Below the pieces are notes generated by a model that saw nothing but the letters and a program-made list of their open reading frames with translations, did not search any database and was not told the origin of the DNA. A stretch of 25,364 nt of DNA from SMWC01 sp963581225 (GTDB taxonomy: Bacteria; Pseudomonadota; Gammaproteobacteria; Steroidobacterales; Rariloculaceae), in assembly GCA_963581225.1 (NCBI GenBank), contig CAUZMW010000033.1, positions 1 through 25,364 of the forward strand, read 5' to 3'. Position numbers and translations under genes: made by a program. This document shows, one piece after another, positions 1 through 6,346 of this stretch (positions are counted from its first letter, which is position 1; the number at the start of each line of letters is the position of its first letter).

Positions 1-1
1 C

Positions 2-1453
2 GGATTCTTTCTACTGCATCGGGAAACCGACGGCATGAAGGTCATGATCGATGGCCGCGAGGTCGCGCCGTCCGCAGCTGAAGCCGATATGTACCTGGAC
101 GCGAACGGCGACCCGATCACACGCGCCTCGCGAGATGGGCCACTGGCTGCTGGAATTCCCGGCCTGCCGGCTGCGCTGGTTTACCTTGCCGAGCACTATG
201 GCCGCCTGTCGCTGGAGGAATCGCTGCAGCCGGCGATTCGGTATGCGCGTGGCGGGTACCGGGTCGACGCTTCGATGTCCCGAGGCCTGGCTCGTCGTGG
301 CCGGTCCATGAACGCAGCCGCACAGGCGGTGTTTCTACCGGGCGGAGAACCGCTCGCGGAGGGCGAGACGCTGCGCCAGGAAGATCTGGCTGCAACACTC
401 ACGGCCCTGGCAGCAGATGGTTTCGACGGATTCTACCGGGGTGCCGTTGCGAAGATGCTCGTCGATGGGGCCCGAGCCGGCGGCGGTATCTGGACCGTCG
501 ACGATCTCGCGAGCTACCGGGTGATAGAGCGGGAGCCCTTGGTCGGGAGCTATCGCGGCGCTACGGTCATCTCGTCGCCACCGCCGTCATCGGGCGGTGT
601 TGTGCTCATTAACATGTTGAACATACTGTCCGGTTACGACCTCGGCCAGGCCGACACCGTGACTCGCGCGCATCTACTTGTGGAAGCGATGCGTCGAGCG
701 TATCGAGACCGGGCTCAGTACTTAGGCGACACTGACTTCGTCGATGTACCGTTGGAACGCCTGCTGCATCCTTTCTACGCGGCAGGCCAACGCATGACCA
801 TGCGGATCGATCAGGCGACACCGAGCGACTCCCTTCCAGGCATTCGTGCCACGGGACCTGCCGGCGGGGATCAAACGAGCCACTTTTCGGTTATCGATGT
901 CGAGGGCAATGCCGTCGCCGCGACGCAGTCCATCAACTTCGGTTATGGCGGTGGCTTTATGCCGGCCGGTACCGGTGTCCTGCTGAATAATGAGATGGAC
1001 GATTTCTCGATGAAACCCGGTGTCGCCAATGGCTACCAGCTTCTGGGCGCCGAGGCTAACGCGATCGCGCCGGGGAAGCGGATGCTGTCGAGCATGACGC
1101 CCACAATGCTTATCGACGAGAACAGTCTCAGCGTACTTGGCACGCCGGGGGGCAGCCGAATTATCACGATGGTTTTGTTGGCGAGCCTCGAATGGGTGGA
1201 TGGTGCCGACGCAGAGGCGATGGTTTCGTTGCCGCGTATTCATCACCAGTATTTCCCGGACCAGATCGGTTATGAGAGCGATGCGCTTACGGCGGAGGAA
1301 ATCGCCGGATTGGAGGCGCTCGGTCATTCGCTAGTCGGGGTACGCGGAGACTTCGGCAACATGCATGTCGTGATCTGGAACTTCGACACGGGCCACGTTG
1401 ATGCGGCTTCGGATCCGCGGGGTATCGGTGAGCCGAGGTTCTACGTACCTTAA
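2..1453 (+). CDS. ggt: Gamma-glutamyltransferase (gamma-glutamyltranspeptidase), 5'-truncated by the window edge
   Basis: Family role: cleaves gamma-glutamyl bonds of glutathione and related compounds in the periplasm, after self-cleavage into two subunits. The frame is open from base 2, and the residues before the first ATG (GFFLLHRETDG) already look like family sequence, so the gene starts outside the window and the ATG at 35 is internal. The nucleophile that would become the first residue of the small subunit is the Thr encoded at 875-877, in GGDQTSHFSV. The later motifs GYGGGFMPAGTGVLLNNEMD, GKRMLSSMTPTM and GTPGGSRII build the small-subunit active site in this family. The large-subunit start and signal peptide cannot be seen. 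The stop codon lies 2 bp from the mutM stop on the other strand. The family call is firm; the physiological substrate is not known. Confidence 0.93.
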   Translation, partial: GFFLLHRETDGMKVMIDGREVAPSAAEADMYLDANGDPITRASRDGPLAAGIPGLPAALVYLAEHYGRLSLEESLQPAIRYARGGYRVDASMSRGLARRGRSMNAAAQAVFLPGGEPLAEGETLRQEDLAATLTALAADGFDGFYRGAVAKMLVDGARAGGGIWTVDDLASYRVIEREPLVGSYRGATVISSPPPSSGGVVLINMLNILSGYDLGQADTVTRAHLLVEAMRRAYRDRAQYLGDTDFVDVPLERLLHPFYAAGQRMTMRIDQATPSDSLPGIRATGPAGGDQTSHFSVIDVEGNAVAATQSINFGYGGGFMPAGTGVLLNNEMDDFSMKPGVANGYQLLGAEANAIAPGKRMLSSMTPTMLIDENSLSVLGTPGGSRIITMVLLASLEWVDGADAEAMVSLPRIHHQYFPDQIGYESDALTAEEIAGLEALGHSLVGVRGDFGNMHVVIWNFDTGHVDAASDPRGIGEPRFYVP

Positions 1454-1455
1454 GA

Positions 1456-2268
1456 TTAGTGCTGGCACTGCGGGCAGTAGTAGCTAGCACGCTGACCCAC
1501 AACGCAGCGTTTAATATTCGACGCGCACATCAGACAGGGCTGTCCCTCGCGGTCGTAAACCCGTAGGTCCTGTTTGAAGTAACCGGGCCGACCGTCGCCG
1601 CCGACAAAATCTCTAAGGGTCGTACCGCCCGCCTCAATCGCCTCACTCAAAACGGCCCGGACTGCTTCGACCAATGGGCCGAAACTCTTTCTGGCGATGC
1701 GGCCGGCGGCTCGTTGTGGATGAATACCTGCACGAAACAGCGCCTCGCTGGCGTAGATATTTCCCACGCCGACGACGATGCGGCCGTTCATCAGGTGCTG
1801 CTTTATTGCGACACGTCGTCGCCGCGAAATCGACCACAGGTAGTCCGCGTCGAATTGATTGCCAAGTGGCTCAGGGCCGAGATCTCTGAGTAGCCAATGC
1901 TCTGAGGTATTTGTCGTGAAGTGCAAGCTTCCAAAGCGTCGCGGATCGTTGAAGCGCAATTGCGATCCAGAGGCGAGAATAATATCCACATGATCGTGCG
2001 GGGAAGGTGTAACGGCCTCACTCAGAAAACGCAGGTTGCCGGACATGCCAAGGTGAATGAGCAAGGTTCCGTTGTCGACTGTCACGAGGAGGTATTTTCC
2101 TCGCCTGCCAACTGAGCGAATACGTTGGTCTCGAATCTGTGACGCCAGCGCGACATCGACGGGCCAACGTAAACTCGGCTGACGGACGTCTACGCCCGCG
2201 ATCGTCTGGCCGACCAGTAGTGGCTCCAATCCGCGCCGAGTTGTCTCCACCTCCGGAAGTTCAGGCAT
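1456..2268 (-). CDS. mutM: Formamidopyrimidine-DNA glycosylase (Fpg/MutM)
   Basis: Base-excision repair enzyme that removes 8-oxoguanine and formamidopyrimidines and nicks the abasic site. It is 270 aa, the usual length. It starts MPELPEVETTRRGLEP, where Pro2 supplies the catalytic amine and Glu3 assists. Lys58 in RRGKYLLV corresponds to the conserved active-site lysine. The C-terminal zinc finger is C245-x2-C248-x16-C265-x2-C268 and ends two residues before the C-terminus. In E. coli the order is radC-rpmB-rpmG-mutM on one strand. Here rpmG is also upstream on the same strand, but a desaturase gene on the opposite strand lies between rpmG and mutM. Confidence 0.96.
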   Translation of the reverse strand: MPELPEVETTRRGLEPLLVGQTIAGVDVRQPSLRWPVDVALASQIRDQRIRSVGRRGKYLLVTVDNGTLLIHLGMSGNLRFLSEAVTPSPHDHVDIILASGSQLRFNDPRRFGSLHFTTNTSEHWLLRDLGPEPLGNQFDADYLWSISRRRRVAIKQHLMNGRIVVGVGNIYASEALFRAGIHPQRAAGRIARKSFGPLVEAVRAVLSEAIEAGGTTLRDFVGGDGRPGYFKQDLRVYDREGQPCLMCASNIKRCVVGQRASYYCPQCQH

Positions 2269-2408
2269 CGGTCGAGCTTACGCGGCCGTGACCTGCCCTG
2301 CCAGCGATACCCTTGCGTGAATCACGCGCAGCTCAAGACGCTGCCTTGGAGTAGTCTGAGCCTTCAGCTATAGTGAACTGGGCTCGTGGGCGCAAGTGGA
2401 GTCTCACA

Positions 2409-3614
2409 TTGCAATTCCTCTTTGAAAATTTTTATGGCTTGGCTGAGCTAAGCTTCTGGGGTTATGCGCTTACCTCACTCCTGTTCATGCACGTAACGCT
2501 GATCGGGATCACCCTCTACTACCACCGCGATCAGGCTCATCGATCCGTCGATTTGCATCCGGCGCTACGCCATTTTTTCCGCTTCTGGTTATGGGTTAAT
2601 ACCGGCGCGAGTACCAGGGAATGGGTCGCTGTACACCGGAAGCATCACGCTTGCTGCGAGCGAGAGGGCGACCCGCACAGTCCCCGGCTTTTCGGCCTTA
2701 AGAACATTATCCTGAAGGGCGCCGAGTTTTATCGAGAGGAGGCAGCTAAGCTCGAGACTCTGGAGAAATACGGCAGAGGGACTCCGACGGATTGGCTTGA
2801 GCGACACGTGTACGGTCGCTGGCCGAATTACGGAATCGTCTTGTTAGCCGTTACCGACCTCGTGATGTTCGGTGTTCCGGGAATTATCCTGCTCGCGATT
2901 CAGCTTACGACCATGCCGTTGCTGGCAGCCGGCGTTATCAACGGACTGGGTCATGCCAAGGGCTATAGAAATTTCGACACGGACGATGCCTCGACTAATC
3001 TCTGGCCTCTTGCGCTCTTCGTTGCGGGCGAGGAGCTGCATAACAATCATCACGCGTTCCCGAGTTCCGCGAAGTTTTCGCAACGACGCTGGGAGGTCGA
3101 TCTGGGGTGGCTGCATCTGAAGGCTTTCGCTGCCATCGGCCTTGCGAAGATTAGACGAGTTGCCCCGGAGCCCGAGTTAATCGATACGCCGCGCGTCCCC
3201 GATGTTGACGAACTGCGTGCCATCATCGTGAATCGAATGCATGTGCTTAGGCACTACACCAACAGCGTGACATTGCCCGTACTGAAGTCTGAGCTGGAGC
3301 AATTCGGCGACAATGCTGGTCGCTTACTTCGTCGTACCAGGTGGCTGTTTAACTGGCAGCCCGGTTTTTTGGATCTAGCATCGCAAGAGCGGCTCGCGGA
3401 ACTGATAAAGCGGCATCCTGGATTGAAGACCGTACTGGATTTTCAGTCGGATCTTAAAGCGTTGTGGGATGGGGCACACACCAGCAACGAGCGCCTGCTC
3501 GGCGATCTGAAGGAATGGTGTGCGAGAGCGGAAGCCAGCGGTATTCAGGTATTGCAGGAGTTCGCGGCCTACCTGAAGTCGTTCGACGCGCTGCCGGAGC
3601 CGACTTCAGCCTGA
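2409..3614 (+). CDS. Acyl-CoA / fatty-acid delta-9-type desaturase
   Basis: Membrane di-iron desaturase that probably makes unsaturated acyl chains for phospholipids. Three histidine boxes are present: HRDQAH (residues 39-44), HRKHH (76-80) and HNNHH (211-215), separated by hydrophobic stretches as expected for a four-helix membrane fold. The C-terminal ~150 residues after the last box form a charged extension that I recall from proteobacterial DesA-like proteins. I chose the TTG start at 2409 because GGAG at 2398-2401 lies 7 bases upstream and homologues, from memory, begin close to this point (QFLFENFYGLAEL). A GTG at 2373 would add 12 residues but lacks a visible ribosome-binding site. The gene sits on the opposite strand between rpmG and mutM. 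The family is clear; regiospecificity and electron donor are not. Confidence 0.9.
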   Translation: MQFLFENFYGLAELSFWGYALTSLLFMHVTLIGITLYYHRDQAHRSVDLHPALRHFFRFWLWVNTGASTREWVAVHRKHHACCEREGDPHSPRLFGLKNIILKGAEFYREEAAKLETLEKYGRGTPTDWLERHVYGRWPNYGIVLLAVTDLVMFGVPGIILLAIQLTTMPLLAAGVINGLGHAKGYRNFDTDDASTNLWPLALFVAGEELHNNHHAFPSSAKFSQRRWEVDLGWLHLKAFAAIGLAKIRRVAPEPELIDTPRVPDVDELRAIIVNRMHVLRHYTNSVTLPVLKSELEQFGDNAGRLLRRTRWLFNWQPGFLDLASQERLAELIKRHPGLKTVLDFQSDLKALWDGAHTSNERLLGDLKEWCARAEASGIQVLQEFAAYLKSFDALPEPTSA

Positions 3615-3621
3615 GCCTGAG

Positions 3622-3635
3622 TCGCCGTACGGCGG
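3622..3635. terminator. Perfect palindrome between convergent desaturase and rpmG genes
   Basis: The 12-bp perfect palindrome CGCCGTACGGCG (3623-3634) fills the 26-bp gap between the stop codons of the convergent desaturase gene and rpmG. Its position suggests a bidirectional terminator. On the plus side it is followed by a loosely T-rich stretch rather than a clean U-tract, and on the minus side there is no T-run, so this rests on position and symmetry only. Confidence 0.3.
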
Positions 3636-3640
3636 ATTAC

Positions 3641-3796
3641 TTACTTAATTTTCGTCTCTTTATAGACGACGTGCTTGCGGACGCGCGGATCGTACTTCTT
3701 CGTTTCCAATTTCTCGGGATGAAGTCGCCGGTTTTTGGTCGTCGTGTAGTAGTGCCCCGTTCCTGCCGTGGACATGAGTCTGATTTTCTCTCTCAT
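3641..3796 (-). CDS. rpmG: 50S ribosomal protein L33
   Basis: The 51-codon product starts MREKIRLMSTAGTGHYYTTT and ends HVVYKETKIK, the classic bacterial L33 pattern; E. coli L33 is 55 aa. It is a large-subunit protein near the E site. This version has no Cys pairs and so is the zinc-free type. The start follows GAGGAG by a normal spacing. It lies 15 bp downstream of rpmB on the same strand, so the two are almost certainly co-transcribed. Confidence 0.95.
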   Translation of the reverse strand: MREKIRLMSTAGTGHYYTTTKNRRLHPEKLETKKYDPRVRKHVVYKETKIK

Positions 3797-3811
3797 CTTG
3801 GAGTCTCCTCG

Positions 3812-4048
3812 CTAAATCTTTTCACCGCGCTCGCGGAGATTTTTAACGACCTGCTCGATGCCGAGCTTATCGATAATGCGCAGGCCCTTCCGAGAGACTT
3901 TGAGCTTAACGAAGCGCTTCTCGTTTTCCAGCCAGAAACGCTGGGTGTGGAGGTTGGGCAGGAACCGTCGACGTGTCCTGTTCAGGGCGTGGGAAACATT
4001 GTTCCCCGACATCGGGCGCTTCCCGGTAACTTGGCAAACTCTGGACAT
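3812..4048 (-). CDS. rpmB: 50S ribosomal protein L28
   Basis: The 78-aa product starts MSRVCQVTGKRPMSGNNVSH and has the L28 signature NRTRRRFLPNLHTQRFW; E. coli L28 is also 78 aa. It is a large-subunit protein binding near the exit-site side of the 50S particle. It is the first gene of the rpmB-rpmG pair, with 15 bp between them. Upstream on the same strand is the truncated end of radC, matching the radC-rpmB-rpmG order of E. coli. A promoter must lie within about 60 bp upstream or inside the radC remnant; a TATAGT hexamer (plus-strand 4086-4091) is a weak candidate for the -10 box. Confidence 0.96.
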   Translation of the reverse strand: MSRVCQVTGKRPMSGNNVSHALNRTRRRFLPNLHTQRFWLENEKRFVKLKVSRKGLRIIDKLGIEQVVKNLRERGEKI

Positions 4049-4104
4049 TTTGGCAGGCGACGCCTTGGAGGTAGAAGGCCGCGCACTATACCTTCTGCCA
4101 GGAG

Positions 4105-4233
4105 CTAGATCCAGCCCCGTTCGGCCAGTGAGACATGGCCGTTGCGGCTTACGACGAGGTGGTCGAGCAGGCGGATATCGACCAAAGCCAGCGCCCGGGC
4201 GAGTCTCAGCGTGATGTGTATGACGTCAGCGCC
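4105..4233 (-). pseudogene. radC: 3' remnant of radC (JAB/MPN-domain protein)
   Basis: The last ~40 codons of this minus-strand frame read RLARALALVDIRLLDHLVV followed by SRNGHVSLAERGWI and a stop. This is the C-terminal end of RadC proteins, where a helix containing ALALVDIRLLDH precedes a final SFAERG-like motif. Upstream of the codon at about 4233 the similarity ends abruptly, and the frame continues as antisense of an IS3-type transposase fragment. The N-terminal helix-hairpin-helix region and the JAB metal site (HxH...D) are missing, so this cannot be functional RadC. Its position just upstream of rpmB is the ancestral one. The exact junction is an estimate. Confidence 0.75.
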
Positions 4234-4507
4234 TATGGGACAGATATAGATCTGGTTTAAGAGAGTGTTTTTGTTCATCCTAACCAGAGGAGTTGAGATG
4301 AGACAGAAACCAGCAGGACGGCAATCGTCGTCAGAGCACATCATTCAGGACATCAAACGTAAGACGCGTAAGCAATACAGTGCGGAGGAGAGGATCCGTA
4401 TTGTGCTGGACGGCTTGCGCGGCGAAGACAGCATCGCCGAGCTGTGTCGGCGAGAAGGCATTGCCCAAGGTCTGTACTACAAGTGGTCCAAGGACTTTAT
4501 GGAGGCG
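4234..4507 (+). mobile_element. Fragment of an IS3-family element: OrfA transposase N-terminus
   Basis: From the ATG at 4298 there are 70 codons of IS3/IS911-type OrfA: a basic N-terminus, then YSAEERIRIVLDGLRGEDSI and the helix-turn-helix segment AELCRREGIAQGLYYKWSKD. The similarity stops at FMEA (about 4507), where an intact OrfA would continue into its leucine-zipper region. OrfB with its DDE catalytic domain is absent, so the fragment cannot transpose alone. The left edge coincides with the breakpoint of radC at about 4234, and TGGGACAGATATAGATCTGG from 4237 might be part of the left terminal repeat. AGAGGAG upstream of the ATG could still drive translation. Confidence 0.7.
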
Positions 4508-4570
4508 GCTGTAAGCAGCGGTCTGCGGCAGGTTAATATTCATGAGTTCGCATATCTCGGGGGAGAAGTG

Positions 4571-5260
4571 ATGAGACGCAGAATACATCTGAAAGTCCTG
4601 CCTGCCGTAACTGCCCTGGTGCTGTTCTGGTATGCGGGTGGAAGCAGCGCGCAGCCCCTTCTTGCAACGGGACCGGATACCGAAACCAGTGAAGATGGTC
4701 TTCTTCGGGTCGATCGATCGCTTATGGAGGCTGCTTGGGTGCAGCGTTTCCCTCTGGACCTCGCGCGCTACAAGAAGATTTTGTTCATGCCGACCGGCGT
4801 CTATTTTCGCGACGTTCCCGACCGGCCGTACAGGGCTCGTCGCGGCGATAGCGACATGGAATTTCCCGTCAAAGATGAAAATAGAGCACGGCTCCGCGCA
4901 CTCTTTAACGAAACGTTCTACGAAGCGCTTACGGAGGTAGATCTGTACGAAATCCAGGATGGAGTAGGACGCGACGTACTCATGGTTCAGGGATTTCTTG
5001 TCGATGTCATCTCCGCCGTTCCCCCAATTAGTCCAGGTAGTTCTGTCGGTACAATCAGGTGGGCTTGGGAGGCGACAGTGGTGATCGAACTCCGGGATTC
5101 CATGAGCAATGACATTTTGGCGCGCGCCATTGACCGGAATCGTGGTATTGGACCTCTCGATGCCTTTGAGATCTGGTCGCACACTAACCAGCTAGTGCAT
5201 ACCTGGTCGCAGATGTTGTGTACGCGGTTGCGGGAGCTATCGGCGCTCGGCGGAAAATAG
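4571..5260 (+). CDS. Exported DUF3313-like protein
   Basis: The 229-aa product begins MRRRIHLKVLPAVTALVLFW with a likely signal-peptide cleavage after GGSSA. The mature part has the features I associate with DUF3313 proteins: DGLLRVDRSLMEAAWVQ, a segment like LARYKKILFMPTGVYF, then RARLRALFNETFYEAL, DVLMVQGFLVDV and a C-terminal strand pair VVIELRDSMSNDILARAIDR. The role of this family is not established; members are secreted or periplasmic. The ATG at 4571 follows GGGGGAGAAG closely and starts the signal peptide, so I prefer it. The same frame is open upstream through the transposase fragment to 4265, so a longer fused product is formally possible. Codon use resembles that of the neighbours. 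Confidence 0.65.
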   Translation: MRRRIHLKVLPAVTALVLFWYAGGSSAQPLLATGPDTETSEDGLLRVDRSLMEAAWVQRFPLDLARYKKILFMPTGVYFRDVPDRPYRARRGDSDMEFPVKDENRARLRALFNETFYEALTEVDLYEIQDGVGRDVLMVQGFLVDVISAVPPISPGSSVGTIRWAWEATVVIELRDSMSNDILARAIDRNRGIGPLDAFEIWSHTNQLVHTWSQMLCTRLRELSALGGK

Positions 5261-5794
5261 ATCGAATGCCCGACTCAGGTCACGATAATTTCCGCTAATT
5301 TCATCAGGCACTGATGTCGCGTTAGTGTTGCTATGGCATTGCGCTGTTGGTGCCACGAGGTCGCGCAGGGTTATGGCTACTTGTGGCCGGCTGTCTCCGT
5401 TAAGGAAGCCGTTAACGGCACGAAATCGAATGTCGGCTATGCGCTCCAAACCGGACGTTAAGCTAGAAGCTGAAAATTAACGCTCCTTAACGGAAAGTTT
5501 GCGCTCGAAAGCGGACCTTAGGATGATATATTTCGCGACTGAAGCTAAGGTCTCGAAACGACCCAAAGCGGACGTAAGCAGCCGCGGTTAACGGCTAACC
5601 AATGTCTGTTAAGCTGACGCAGGAGAATGTTCGCGAGCGAATACGAAGTGGCGCAATATTGACGCACACCAGTTAGCTCCAACCGAGTGCAGCTAGCATC
5701 TAGAGCCAGGGGTGGCTCCTATTACGAACTTATAGAAAGGCATTCTTGCTATACAACTCGTGAGCCCTGTTCTGCAGCAAATGCGGTAGACATC
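5261..5794. other. Gene-free stretch with TTAACG-rich, diverged repeats
   Basis: I see no convincing gene here on either strand; open frames are short and lack family features. The stretch is rich in TTAACG/CGTTAA words (for example 5398-5418, 5478-5492 and 5587-5600) and carries the repeat family listed separately. Together with the transposase fragment on its left and the pseudogene on its right, it looks like decayed accessory DNA. Confidence 0.5.
5441..5577 (+). repeat. Diverged 20-mer repeats, two of them exactly 60 bp apart
   Basis: 5441-5460 reads GCGCTCCAAACCGGACGTTA and 5501-5520 reads GCGCTCGAAAGCGGACCTTA: 17 of 20 positions agree and the starts are exactly 60 bp apart. A third, more diverged copy (CCCAAAGCGGACGTAA) lies at 5562-5577, itself preceded by CTCGAAACG. 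All lie on the same strand. The function is unknown; these could be remnants of an interspersed repeat. Confidence 0.55.
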
Positions 5795-5834
5795 TTTGCT
5801 TTGCTTTGCTTTGCTTTGCTTTGCTTTGCTTTGC
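5795..5834 (+). repeat. Tandem pentanucleotide repeat, eight perfect TTTGC units
   Basis: Forty bases are a perfect eightfold repeat of TTTGC (GCAAA on the minus strand). Five-base units shift the reading frame when the copy number changes, and such tracts are a known basis of phase variation. Here the tract lies inside a short plus-strand frame of about 60 codons (5687-5869) of doubtful reality and just beyond the stop of the minus-strand TPR pseudogene. No intact gene visibly depends on it. Confidence 0.9.
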
Positions 5835-5846
5835 GTCTGAGTAACA

Positions 5847-6186
5847 TCAGTCCTGGCTCTTGTTTGTGAGATCCGTGGGCATTAGGCTGTCATTCGGGAA
5901 CCGTCGACCCGACGTTCGATAAGAACTAGGCAACCGATCGGGGATGAGCAGGGCTGAATCGAGCGTAAGGCGCGAGAGATCGCCCTCAGGCGAGTGACGC
6001 ACTGCCGCATTGAGAAAACGCTCGGCTTCTTCGATATCGCCGAATTCGTGCGCGAGCAGCGCCGAGAGCCTCAGGGCCTTCAGGTGCTGCGGCTGTAACT
6101 TGAGAACCTTGCGGTAGAGGCTGTTTCGCTGTCGTTCGATTACCACTGCGATGGGCTTCTGCCGCCCTCGCGAACGCTCTGGTCAC
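5847..6186 (-). pseudogene. Frameshifted fragment of a TPR protein
   Basis: From the GTG at 6186 one frame reads TRAFARAAEAHRSGN, the first helix of a TPR unit. Near 6120 the continuation switches frame to SLYRKVLKLQPQHLKALRLS and LLAHEFGDIEEAERFLNAAV, giving further TPR helices. Joined by one frameshift the pieces form about two consecutive TPR repeats, like the N-terminal TPRs that precede sulfotransferase domains in some proteobacterial proteins. After RHSPEGDLSRLTLDSALL the sequence loses any recognisable pattern and stops at 5847. Both the frameshift and the missing C-terminus argue for a dead gene. Confidence 0.6.
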
Positions 6187-6346
6187 GGCTTCGGTGCGGA
6201 AAGCTGCGTCCTTTTCCCCATCGGCTCTAGGCGGACGCTGGATAGTTACCGTTGCTCATCGAGCCAATCTAGCACCCGCAATCCCGACCGGGCAATACGG
6301 CTACAATGAGTCCCCCCCTTCGGAAAGCGAAGAAGTCGTCGTGACA

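Noticed and set aside
722..1327. A minus-strand open frame of 201 codons
   Set aside because: It is antisense to the gamma-glutamyltransferase gene and has no family features.
4331..5182. A minus-strand open frame of 283 codons opposite the IS fragment and the DUF3313-like gene
   Set aside because: The plus strand carries recognisable transposase and signal-peptide sequence; the minus product has no pattern.
5398..5620. TTAACG-rich repeats as integron attC sites
   Set aside because: A GTTAAGC core fits GTTRRRY, but I found no matching RYYYAAC partner, no paired inner boxes, no integrase and no gene cassettes.
5795..5834. TTTGC repeats as a CRISPR array
   Set aside because: It is a pure tandem five-base repeat with no spacers and no cas genes nearby.
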